Assembly (NCBI GenBank): GCA_949130485.1
Contig: OX422186.1
Location: forward strand, 7,699,837 to 7,763,836
DNA length: 64,000 bases
Direction: 5' to 3'
Origin: Agelas oroides
Lineage: Eukaryota; Porifera; Demospongiae; Agelasida; Agelasidae
This document shows positions 1-13,300 of the stretch, piece after piece. The notes under the pieces are model-generated. The model saw only the letters and a program-made list of their open reading frames with translations, made no database searches and was not told where the DNA came from. The translations under genes and the position numbers were made by a program. Each line of letters opens with the position of its first letter. Positions within the stretch are counted from its first letter, which is position 1.

Positions 1-3000
1 GTCCCATTGCATCCATAATGTCTCATAGTGTCTCATTGTGTCTCATAAAGTCATGTGATGTCTCCTATTGTCTCATAGTTTCTCATAAAGTCACGTGATG
101 TCTCCTATTGTCTCATAGTTTCTCATACTGTCTTATAAAGTCCTATTGCATCTCATAATGTCTCGTAGAGTCTCATGCTCTCTCATAATGTCTCATGATG
201 TCTCTTATTGTCTCAGTGTCTCATTCTGCATCATAATGTCGCATGATGTCTCATACTGCCTCATGATGTCTCCTATTGTCTCATAGTGTCTGATGCTGGC
301 TCATGCAGTCCCATTGCATCCATAATGTCTCATAGAGTCTCATGCTGTCTCATCATGTCTCATGATGGCTCTTATTGGCTAATAGTGTTTCATGCTGTCT
401 GATATTGTCTCATGATGTCTCCCTATTGTCTCAGTATCTCATGCTGTCTCATACAATCCCATAATGTCTCGTAGTGTCTCATAATGTCTCAGTATCTTAT
501 GCTGTGTCATACAGTCCCATTGCATCCATAATGTCTTGTAGAGTCTCATGCTGTCTCATCATGTCTGATATTGGCTAATAATGTTTCATGCTGTCTCATA
601 TTGTTTCATGATGTCTCCTATTGTCTCATTATGTCTCATGCTGTCTCATACAGTCCCATTGCATCTATAATGTCTCGTAGTGTCTCATGCTGTCTCATAA
701 TGTCTCATGATGTCTCATAATGTCTCATGTTGTCTCCTATTGTCTCAGTATCTTATGCTGTCTCATACAGTTGCATTGCATCAGTAATGTTTCCTAGTGT
801 CTCATGCTGTCTCATGACGTCTTATGATGTCTCTAATTGTCCCATAGTGTCTCATGCTGTCTCATAATGTCTGATGATGTCTCCTATTGTATCATAGTGT
901 CTCATGCTGTCTCATACAGTCCCATTTCATCCATAATATCTCATGATATCTCTTATTGGCTCAGTGTCTCATTCTGTCGCATAATGTCGCATGAAGTCTC
1001 CTATTGTCACAGTGTCTCATGCTGTCTCATACAGTCCCATTGCATCTAAAATGTCTCGTAGTGTCTCATGCTGTCTCATAATGTCTCATGATGTCTCGTA
1101 TTGTCTCAGTATCCTATGCTGTCTCATACAGTTGCATTGCATCCATAATATCTCATGATGTCTCTTATTGTCTCATACTGTCTCATGCTGTCTCATACAG
1201 TCCCATTTCATCCATAATGTCTCATGATGTCTCTTATTGGCTCATAGTGAGTGTCGCATGCTGTCTCATAGTGTCTCATGATGTCTCCTATTGTCTCAGT
1301 ATCTTATGCTGTGTCATACAGTTGCATTGCATCCATAATGTCTCCTAGAGTCTAATGCTGTCTCATGACGTCTCATATTGGCTAATAATGTTGCATGCTG
1401 TCTCATATTGTTTCATGATGTCTCCTATTGTCTCATTATGTCTCATGCTGTCTCATACAATCCCATTGCATCTATAATGTCTCGTAGTGTCTCATGCTGT
1501 CTCATAATGTCTCATGATTTCTCATAATGTCTCATGATGTCTCCTATTGTCTCAGTATCTTATGCTGTCTCATACAGTTGCATTGCATCCATAATGTTTC
1601 CTAGAGTCTCATGCTGTCTCATGATGTCTTATGATGTCTCCTATTGTTTCATAGTGTCTCATGCTGTCTCATACAATCCCATTTCATCCATAATATCTCA
1701 TGATATCGCTTGTTGGCTCACTTTCTCATGCTGTCTCATAATGTCGCATGAAGTCTCCTATTGTCACAGTATCTCATGCTGTCTCATACAGTCCCATTGC
1801 ATCTAAAATGTCTCGTAGTGTCTCATGCTGTCTCATAATGTCTCATGATGTCTCCTATTGTATCATAGTGTCTCATGCTGTCTCATACAGTCCCATTTCA
1901 TCCATAATATCTCCTGATATCTCTTATTGGCTCAGTGTCTCATGCTGTCTCATAATGTCGCATGAAGTCTCCTATTGTCACAGTGTCTCATGATGTCTTA
2001 TGATGTCTCTCATTGTCCCATAGTGTCTCATGCTGTCTCATAATGTCTGATCATGTCTCCTATTGTCTCATTGTGTCTCATGCTGTCTCATACAGTCCCA
2101 TTTCATCCATAATGTCTCATGATGTCTCTTATTGGCTCATAGTGAGTGTGTCATGCTGTCTCATAATGTCTCATGATGTCTCCTATTGTCTCAGTATCAG
2201 TATCTTATGCTGTGTCATACAGTCGCAGTGCATCCATAATGTCTCCTAGAGTCTCATGCTGTCTCATGACGTCTCATGATGTCTCTCATTGTTTCATAGT
2301 GTCTCATGCTGTCTCATAATGTCTGATGATGTCTCCTATTGTCTCATAGTGTCTCATAATATCTCATGCTATCTCATGCTGTCTCATACAGTTCCATTGC
2401 ATCTCATAATGTCTCATGGTGTCTCATACTGTCTCATACAGTCCCATTGAATCTCATAATGTCTTGTAGTGTCTTATGCTGTCTCATATTGTCTCATGAT
2501 GTCTCCTTTTGTCTCACAGTGTCTCATGCTGTGTCAATGTCTCATGATGTCTCATTGTGTCTCATACTGTCTCAGGAAGTCTCCTATTGTCTCATAGTGT
2601 CTAATGCTGTATCATACAGTCCCATTGCATCCATAATGTCTCATAATGTCTCATAGTGTCTCATAATATCTCATGATGTCTCATAGTGTCTCATAATATC
2701 TCATGATGTCTCCTATTGTCTCACAGTGTCTCATACAGTCCCATTGAATCTCATAATGTCTCGTAGTGCCTTATGCCCTCTCATAATGTCTCGTGATGTC
2801 TCATAGTGTCTCATAATGTCTCATGATGTCTCCTATTGTCTCAGTATCTTATGCTGTCTCATACAGGTCCATTGCGTCCGTAATATCTTGTAGTGTGTCA
2901 TGCTGTCTTATAATGTCTCATAATGTGTCTCATGCTGTCTCATAATGTCTCATGATGTCTCCTATTATCTCATGGTGTCTCAAGCTGTTTCATACAGTCC

Positions 3001-4259
3001 CATTGCATCCATAATGTCTTGTAGTGCCCCATGCTGTCTCATAATGTCTCATGATGTCTCCTATTGTCTCAGTATCTTATGCTGTCTCATACAGTTGCAT
3101 TGCATCCATAATGTCTACTAGAGTCTCATGCTGTCTCATGACGTCTTATGATGTCTCTCATTGTCCCATAGTGTCTCATGCTGTCTCATAATGTCTCATG
3201 ATGTCTCCTATTGTCTCAGTATCAGTATCTTATGCTGTCTAACACAGTTCCATTGCATCTATAATGTCTCGTAGTATCTCATGCTGTCTCATAATGTCTC
3301 ATGATGTCTCCTATTGTCTCAGTATCTCATGCTGTGTCATACAGTCGCATTGCATCCAATCCTAGAGTCTCATGGTGTCTCATGACGTCTCATGATGTCT
3401 CATAACGTCTCATGATGTCTCCCATTGTCTCAGTAATTTATGCTGTCTCATAATGTCTCATGATGTCTCCTAGTGTCTCATATGTCTCATGATGTCTTCT
3501 ATTGTCTAAGTATCTTATGCTGTGTCATACAGTTGCATTGCATCCATAATGTCTCCTAGAGTCTCATGGTGTCTCATGACGTCTCATGCTGTCTCATAAT
3601 GTCTGATGATGTCTCCTATTGTCTCATAGTGTCTCAGAATGTCTCATGCTATCTCATGCTGTCTCATACAGTTCCATTGCATCTCATAATGTCTCTTAGT
3701 GTCTTATGCTGTCTCATAATGTTTCTTGATGTCTCCTTTTGTCTAACAGTGTCTCATGCTGTCTCAATGTCTCATGATGTCTCATAGTGTCTCATACTGT
3801 CTCAGCAAGTCTCCTATTGTCTCATAGTGTGTCATGCTGTATGATACAGTCCCATTGAATCCATAATATCTCATGATGTCTCTCATTGGCTGATAATGTC
3901 TCATGCTGTATCATACATTCCCATCGCATCCATAATGTCTCATAATGTCTCATGCTGTCTCATAATGTCTCATGATGTCATATTGTCTCAGTATCTCATG
4001 CTGTCTCATACAATCCCATAATGTCTCGTAGTGTCTCATAATGTCTCATGATGTCTCCTATTGTCTCAGTATCTTATGCTGTCTCATACAGGTCGATTGC
4101 GTCCGTAATATCTCGTAGTGTGTCATGCTGTCTTATAATGTCTCATAATGTCTCCTATTGTCTCAGAGTGTCTCATGCTGTCTCATGCTGTCCCATTGCA
4201 TCAATAATGTCTCGTAATGTCTCATGCTGTCTCATAATGTCTGATTTCTCATAGTGTCT

Positions 4260-7200
4260 CATGATGTCTCCTATTGTCTCATAGTCTCCTGCTGTCTCAT
4301 AAAGTCCCATTGCATCCATAATGTCTCATAGTGTCTCATGCTGTCACATGATGTCTCATCATGCCTCCTATTTTCTCATAGTGTCTCATCCTGTCTAATA
4401 ATGTCTCATGATGTCTCCTTTTCTCTCACAGTGTCTCATGCTGTCTCAATGTCTCATGATGTCTGATAGTGTCTCATACTGTCTCAAGAAGTCTCCTATT
4501 GTCTCATGCTGTATCCAACGGTCCCATTTCATCCATAATGTCTCATGATGTCTCTTATTGGCTCGTAGTGAGTGTCGCATGCTGTCTCATAGTGTATCAT
4601 GTCTCCTATTGTCTCAGTATCTTATGCTGTGTCATACAGTTGCATTGCATCCATAATGTCTCCTAGAGTCTCATGCTGTCTCATGACGTCTCATGATGTC
4701 TCCCATTGTTTCATAGTGTCTCATGCTGTCTCAAAATGTCTGATGATGTTTCATATTTTCTCATAGTGTCTCATAATGTCGCATGCTATCTCATGTTCTC
4801 TCATACAGTTCTATTGCATCTCATAATGTCTCATGGTGTCTCATGCTGTCTCATACAGTCCCATTGCATCTCATTGTCCCATAGTGTCTCATAAAGTCTG
4901 ATGATGTCTCCTATTGTCTCATAGTGTTTCATGCTGTCTCATACAGTCCCATTGAATCTATAATGTCTCGTAGTATCTCATGCTGTCTCATAATGTCTCA
5001 TGATGTCTCATAGTGTCTCATAATGTCTCATGATGTCTCCTATTGTCTCAGTATCTTATGCTGTGTCATACAGTCGCATTGCACCCATAATGTCCCCTAG
5101 AGTCTCATGGTGTCTCATGACGTCTCATGCTGTCTCATAATGTCTGATGATGTCTCCTATTGTCTCATAGTGTCTCATAATGCCTCATGCTATCTCATGC
5201 TGTCTCATACAGTTCCATTGCATCTCATAATGTCGCATGGTGTCTCATGCTGTCTCATACAGTCCCATTGAATCTCATATTGTCTCGTAGTGTCTTATGC
5301 TGTCTCATAATGTCTCATGATGTCTCCTTTTGTCTCACAGTGTCTCATGCTGTCTCAATGTCTCATGATGTCTCATAGTGTCTCATACTGTCTCATGATG
5401 TCTCATGATGTCTCCTATTGTCTCAGTATCTTATGCTGTCTCATACAAGTCGATTGCGTCCGTAATATCTCGTAGTGTGTCGTGCTGTCTTATAATGTCT
5501 CATAATGTCTCCTATTGTCTCAGAGTGTCTCATGCTGTCTCATGCTGTCCCATTGCATCAATAATGTCTCGTAATGTCTCATGCTGTCTCATAATGTCTG
5601 ATTTCTCATAGTGTCTCATGATGTCTCCTATTGTCTCATAGTCTCCTGCTGTCTCATAAAGTCCCATTGCATCCATAATGTCTCATAGTGTCTCATGCTG
5701 TCACATGATGTCTCATCATGCCTCCTATTTTCTCATAGTGTCTCATCCTGTCTAATAATGTCTCATGATGTTTCCTTTTCTCTCACAGTATCTCATGCTG
5801 TCTGAATGTCTCATGATGTCTGATAGTGTCTCATACTCTCTCAAGAAGTCTCCTATTGTCTCATGCTGTCTCATACAGTCCCATTGCATCCATAATGTCT
5901 CATAGTGTCTCATTGTGTCTCATAAAGTCATGTGATGTCTCCTATTGTCTCATAGTTTCTCATACTGTCTTATAAAGTCCCATTGCATCTCATAATGTCT
6001 CGTAGAGTCTCATGCTCTCTCATAATGTCTCATGATGTCTCTTATTGTCTCAGTGTCTCATTCTGCATCATAATGTCGCATGATGTCTCATACTGCCTCA
6101 CGATGTCTCCTATTGTCTCATAGTGTCTGATGCTGGCTCATGCAGTCCCATTGCATCCATAATATCTCATAGAGTCTCATGCTGTCTCATCATGTCTCAT
6201 GATGTCTCTTATTGGCGAATAGTGTTTCATGCTGTCTGATATTGTCTCATGATGTCTCCCTATTGTCTCAGTATCTCATGCTGTCTCATACAATCCCATA
6301 ATGTGTCGTAGTGTCTCATAATGTCTCATGATGTCTCCTATTGTCTCATGGTGTCTCAAGGTGTTTCATACAGTCCCATTGCGTCCATAATGTCTTGTAG
6401 TGCCTCATTCTGTCTCATAATGTCTCATGATGTCTCCTATTGTCTCAGTATCTTATGCTGTCTCATACAGTTACATTGCATCCATAATGTCTACTAGAGT
6501 CTCATGCTGTCTCATGATGTCTTATCATGTCTCTCATTGTCCCATAGTGTCTCATGCTGTCTCATAATGTCTGATGATTTGTCCTATTGTCTCATTATGT
6601 CTCATGCTCTCCCATACAGTCCCATTTCATCCATAATATCTCATGATATCTCTTATTGGCTCAGTGTCTCATGCTGTCTCATAATGTCGCATGAAGTCTC
6701 CTATTGTCACAGTGTCTCATGATGTCTTATGATGTCTCTCATTGTCCCATAGTGTCTCATGCTGTCTCATAATGTCTGATGATGTCTCCTATTCTCTCAT
6801 TGTGTCTCATGCTGTCTCATACAGTCCCATTTCATCCATAATGTCTCATGATGTCTCTTATTGGCTCATAGTGAGTGTGTCATGCTGTCTCATAATGTCT
6901 CATGATGTCTCCTATTGTCTCAGTATCAGTATCTTATGCTGTGTCATACAGTCGCATTGCATCCATAATGTCTCCTAGAGTCTCATGCTGTCTCATGACG
7001 TCTCATGATGTCTCTCATTGTTTCATAGTGTCTCATGCTGTCTCATAATGTCTGATGATGTCTCCTATTGTCTCATAGTGTCTCATAATATCTCATGCTA
7101 TCTCATGCTGTCTCATACAGTTCCATTGCATCTCATAATGTCTCATGGTGTCTCATGCTGTCTCATACAGTCCCATTGCATCTCATTTTCCCATAGTGTC

Positions 7201-9180
7201 TCATAAAGTCTGATGATGTCTCCTATTGTCTCATAGTGTTTCATGCTGTCTCATACAGTCCCATTGAATCTATAATGTCTCGTAGTATCTCATGCTGTCT
7301 CATAATGTCTCATCATGTCTCATACTGTCTCATAATGTCTCATGATGTCTCCTATTGTCTCAGTATCTTATGCTGTGTTATACAGTCGCATTGCATCCAT
7401 AATGTTTCCTAGAGTCTCATGCTGTCTCATCATGTCTCACGATGTCTCTTATTGTGCTAATAGTATTTCATGCTGTCTCAGATTGTCTCATGATGTCTCC
7501 TATTGTCTCAGTATCTTATGCTGTATCATACAGTCGCATTGCATCCATAATGTCTACTAGAGTCTCATGTTGTCTCATGACGTCTCATACTGTCTCATAA
7601 TGTCTGATGATGTCTCCTATTGTCTCATAGTGTCTCATAATGCCTCATGCTATCCCAAGCTGTCTCATACAGTTCCATTGCATCTCATAATGTCTCATGG
7701 TGTCTCATGCTGTCTCATACAGTACCATTGAATCTCATATTGTCTCGTAGTGTCTTATGCTGTCTCATAATGTCTCATGATGTCTCCTTTTGTCTCACAG
7801 TGTCTCATGCTGTCTCAATGTCTCATGATGTCTCATAGTGTCTCATATTGTCTCAGGAAGTCTCCTATTGTCTCATAGTGTCTCATGCTGTATCGTACAG
7901 TCCCATTGCATCCATAATGTCTCATGATGTTTCTCATTGGCTGATAATGTCTCATGCCGTCTCACAATGTCTCATGATGTCTTATAGTGTCTCATAATGT
8001 CTCATGATGTCTCCTATTCTCTCATGGTGTCTCATGCTGTCTCATACAGTCCCATTGCATCCATAATGTCTCATAATGTCTCATAGTGTCTCATAATATC
8101 TCATGATGTCTCATAGTGTCTCATAATATCTCATGATGTCTCCTATTGTCTCACAGTGTCTCATACAGTCCCATTGAATCTCATAATGTCTCGTAGTGTC
8201 TTATGCCCACTCATAATGTCTCATGATGTCTCATAGTGTCTCATAATGTCTCATGATGTCTCCTATTGTCTCAGTATCTTATGCTGTCTCATACAGGTCC
8301 ATTGCGTCCGTAATATCTCGTAGTGTGTCATGCTGTCTTATAATGTCTCATAATGTGTCTCATGCTGTCTCATAATGTCTCATGATGTCTCTTATTGGCT
8401 GATAATGTCTCATGCCGTCTCACAATGTCTCATACCGTCTCACAATGTCTCGTGATGTCTTATAGTGTCTCATAATGTCTCATGATGTCTCCTATTGTCT
8501 CAGTATCTCATGCTGTCTCATACAGTCCCATTGCATCCATAATCTCTCATGATGTATCATAGTGTCTCATAATATCTCATGATATCGCATAGTGTCTCAT
8601 AATTTCTCGTGATGTCTCCTATTGTCTCACAGTGTCTCATACAGTCGCATTGAATCTCATAATATCTCGTAGTGTCTTATGCCCTCTCATAATGTCTCAT
8701 GATGTCTCATAGTGTCTCATAATGTCTCATGATGTCTCATAGCGTCTCATAATGTCTCATGATGTCTCCTATTGTCTCAGTATCTTATGCTGTCTCATAC
8801 AGGTCCATTGCGTCCGTAATATCTTGTAGTGTGTCATGCTGTCTTATAATGTCTCATAATGTGTCTCATGCTGTCTCATAATGTCTCATGATGTCTCCTA
8901 TTATCTCATGGTGTCTCAAGCTGTTTCATACAGTCCCATTGCATCCATAATGTCTTGTACTGCCTCATGCTGTCTCATAATGTCTCATGATGTCTCCTAT
9001 TGTCTCAGTATCTTATGCTGTCTCATACAGTTGCATTGCATCCATAATATCTACTAGAGTCTCATGCTGTCTCATGACGTCTTATGATGTCTCTGATTGT
9101 CCCATAGTGTCTCATGCTGTCTCATAATGTCTCATGATGTCTCCTATTGTCTCAGTATCTTATGCTGTGTCATACAGTCG
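4260..9180 (+). repeat. Segmental duplication, copy 1
   Basis: Distinctive landmarks here recur at 13150-18230. The offset is 8895 bp at the left (4469 to 13364, 5187 to 14082), 9044 bp in the middle (5405 to 14449) and 9084 bp at the right (6504 to 15588, 7647 to 16731). The step changes mark indels: about 149 bp missing near 5390 and a 40-bp repeat missing near 5950 in this copy. Boundaries are approximate. Confidence 0.8.
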
Positions 9181-9479
9181 CATTGCATCCAATCCTAGAG
9201 TCTCATGGTGTCTGATGACGTCTCATGGTGTCTCATAACGTCTCATGATGTCTCCTATTGTCTCAGTATTTTATGCTGTCTCATAATGTCTCCTAGTGTC
9301 TCATAATGTCTCATGATGTCTTCTATTGTCTCAGTATCTTATGCTGTGTCATAGAGTCGCATTGCATCCATAATGTCTCCTTGAGTCTCATGGTGTCGGA
9401 CTTCTCATGCTGTCTCATAATGTCTGATGATGTCTCCTATTGTCTCATAGTGTCTCATAATGTCTCATGCTGTCTCATA

Positions 9480-12400
9480 CAGTCCCATTGAATCTCATAA
9501 TGTCTCGTAGTGTCTTATGCTGTCTCATAATATTTCTTTATGTCTCCTTTTGTCTCACAGTGTCTCATGCTGTCTCAATGTCTCATGTTGTCTCATAGTG
9601 TCTCATACTGTCTCAGCAAGTCTCCTATTGTCTCATAGTGTGTCATGCTGTATGATACAGTCCCATTGCATCCATAATATCTCATGATGTCTCTCATTGG
9701 CTGATAATGTCTCATGCTGTATCATACATTCCCATCACATCCATAATGTCTCATAATGTCTCATGCTGTCTCATAATGTCTCATGATGTCATATTGTCTC
9801 AGTATCTCATGCTGTCTCATACAATCCCATAATGTCTCGTAGTGTCTCATAATGTCTCATGATGTCTCCTATTGTCTCAATATCTTATGCTGTCTCATAC
9901 AGGTCGATTGCGTCCGTAATATCTCGTAGTGTGTCATGCTGTCTTATAATGTCTCATAATGTCTCCTATTGTCTCAGAGTGTCTCATGCTGTCTCATGCT
10001 GTCCCATTGCATCAATAATGTCTCGTAATGTCTCATGCTGTCTCATAATGTCTGATTTCTCATAGTGTCTCATGATGTCTCCTATTGTCTCATAGTCTCC
10101 TGCTGTCTCATAAAGTCCCATTGCATCCATAATGTCTCATAGTGTCTCATGCTGTCACATGATGTCTCATCATGCCTCCTATTTTCTCATAGTGTCTCAT
10201 CCTGTCTAATAATGTCTCATGATGTTTCCTTTTCTCTCACAGTATCTCATGCTGTCTGAATGTCTCATGATGTCTGATAGTGTCTCATACTCTCTCAAGA
10301 AGTCTCCTATTGTCTCATGCTGTCTCATACAGTCCCATTGCATCCATAATGTCTCATAGTGTCTCATTGTGTCTCATAAAGTCATGCGATGTCTCCTATT
10401 GTCTCATAGTTTCTCATAAAGTCACGTGATGTCTCCTATTGTCTCATAGTTTCTCATACTGTCTTATAAAGTCCCATTGCATCTCATAATGTCTCGTAGA
10501 GTCTCATGCTCTCTCATAATGTCTCATGATGTCTCTTATTGTCTCAGTGTCTCATTCTGGGTCATAATGTCGCATGATGTCTCATACTGCCTCACGATGT
10601 CTCCTATTGTCTCATAGTGTCTGATGCTGGCTCATGCAGTCCCATTGCATCCATAATGTCTCATAGAGTCTCATGCTGTCTCATCATGTCTCATGATGGC
10701 TCTTATTGGCTAATAGTGTTTCATGCTGTCTGATATTGTCTCATGATGTCTCCCTATTGTCTCAGTATCTCATGCTGTCTCATACAATCCCATAATGTCT
10801 CGTAGTGTCTCATAATGTCTCAGTATCTTATGCTGTGTCATACAGTCGCATTGCATCCATAATGTCTCCTAGAGTCTCATGGTGTCTCATGACGTCTCAT
10901 GCTGTCTCATAATGTCTGATGATGTCTCCTATTGTCTCATAGTGTCTCAGAATGTCTGATGCTATCTCATGCTGTCTCATACAGTTCCATTGCATCTCAT
11001 AATGTCTCATGCTGTCTCATACAGTCCCATTGAATCTCATAATGTCTCGTAGTGTCTTATGCTGTCTCATAATGTTTCTTGATGTCTCCTTTTGTCTCAC
11101 AGTGTCTCATGCTGTCTCAATGTCTCATGTTGTCTCATAGTGTCTCATACTGTCTCAGCAAGTCTCCTATTGTCTCATAGTGTGTCATGCTGTATGATAC
11201 AGTCCCATTGCATCCATAATATCTCATGATGTCTCTCATTGGCTGATAATGTCTCATGCTGTATCATACATTCCCATCGCATCCATAATGTCTCATAATG
11301 TCTCATGCTGTCTCATAATGTCTCATGATGTCATATTGTCTCAGTATCTCATGCTGTCTCATACAATCCCATAATGTCTCGTAGTGTCTCATAATGTCTC
11401 ATGATGTCTCCTATTGTCTCAATATCTTATGCTGTCTCATACAGGTCGATTGCGTCCGTAATATCTCGTAGTGTGTCATGCTGTCTTATAATGTCTCATA
11501 ATGTCTCCTATTGTCTCAGAGTGTCTCATGCTGTCTCATGCTGTCCCATTGCATCAATAATGTCTCGTAATGTCTCATGCTGTCTCATAATGTCTGATTT
11601 CTCATAGTGTCTCATGATGTCTCCTATTGTCTCATAGTCTCCTGCTGTCTCATAAAGTCCCATTGCATCCATAATGTCTCATAGTGTCTCATGCTGTCAC
11701 ATGATGTCTCATCATGCCTCCTATTTTCTCATAGTGTCTCATCCTGTCTAATAATGTCTCATGATGTTTCTTTTTCTCTCACAGTATCTCATGCTGTCTG
11801 AATGTCTCATGATGTCTGATAGTGTCTCATACTCTCTCAAGAAGTCTCCTATTGTCTCATGCTGTCTCATACAGTCCCATTGCATCCATAATGTCTCATA
11901 GTGTCTCATTGTGTCTCATAAAGTCATGCGATGTCTCCTATTGTCTCATAGTTTCTCATAAAGTCACGTGATGTCTCCTATTGTCTCATAGTTTCTCATA
12001 CTGTCTTATAAAGTCCCATTGCATCTCATAATGTCTCGTAGAGTCTCATGCTCTCTCATAATGTCTCATGATGTCTCTTATTGTCTCAGTGTCTCATTCT
12101 GGGTCATAATGTCGCATGATGTCTCATACTGCCTCACGATGTCTCCTATTGTCTCATAGTGTCTGATGCTGGCTCATGCAGTCCCATTGCATCCATAATG
12201 TCTCATAGAGTCTCATGCTGTCTCATCATGTCTCATGATGGCTCTTATTGGCTAATAGTGTTTCATGCTGTCTGATATTGTCTCATGATGTCTCCCTATT
12301 GTCTCAGTATCTCATGCTGTCTCATACAATCCCATAATGTCTCGTAGTGTCTCATAATGTCTCAGTATCTTATGCTGTGTCATACAGTCGCATTGCATCC

Positions 12401-13300
12401 ATAATGTCTCCTAGAGTCTCATGGTGTCTCATGACGTCTCATGCTGTCTCATAATGTCTGATGATGTCTCCTATTGTCTCATAGTGTCTCAGAATGTCTG
12501 ATGCTATCTCATGCTGTCTCATACAGTTCCATTGCATCTCATAATGTCTCATGCTGTCTCATACAGTCCCATTGAATCTCATAATGTCTCGTAGTGTCTT
12601 ATGCTGTCTCATAATGTTTCTTGATGTCTCCTTTTGTCTCACAGTGTCTCATGCTGTCTCAATGTCTCATGTTGTCTCATAGTGTCTCATACTGTGTCAT
12701 CAAGTCTCCTATTGTCTCATAGTGTGTCATGCTGTATGATACAGTCCCATTGAATCCATAATATCTCATGATGTCTCTCATTGGCTGATAATGTCTCATG
12801 CTGTATCATACATTCCCATCGCATCCATAATGTCTCATAATGTCTCGTGCTGTCTCATAATGTCTCATGATGTCATATTGTCTCAGTATCTCATGCTGTC
12901 TCATACAATCCCATAATGTCTCGTAGTGTCTCATAATGTCTCATGATGTCTCCTATTGTCTCAGTATCTTATGCTGTCTCATACAGGTCGATTGCGTCCG
13001 TAATATCTCGTAGTGTGTCATGCTGTCTTATAATGTCTCATAATGTCTCCTATTGTCTCAGAGTGTCTCATGCTGTCTCATGCTGTCCCATTGCATCAAT
13101 AATGTCTCGTAATGTCTCATGCTGTCTCATAATGTCTGATTTCTCATAGTGTCTCATGATGTCTCCTATTGTCTCATAGTCTCCTGCTGTCTCATAAAGT
13201 CCCATTGCATCCATAATGTCTCATAGTGTCTCATGCTGTCACATGATGTCTCATCATGCCTCCTATTTTCTCATAGTGTCTCATCCTGTCTAATAATGTC
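9480..13300 (+). repeat. 1542-bp higher-order repeat, about 2.5 tandem copies
   Basis: The landmark TCTGATTTCTCATAG appears at 10048, 11590 and 13132, exactly 1542 bp apart, and the intervening sequence matches base for base apart from a few substitutions. 1542 bp is not a multiple of the 10-bp unit. The outer limits are approximate. Confidence 0.85.
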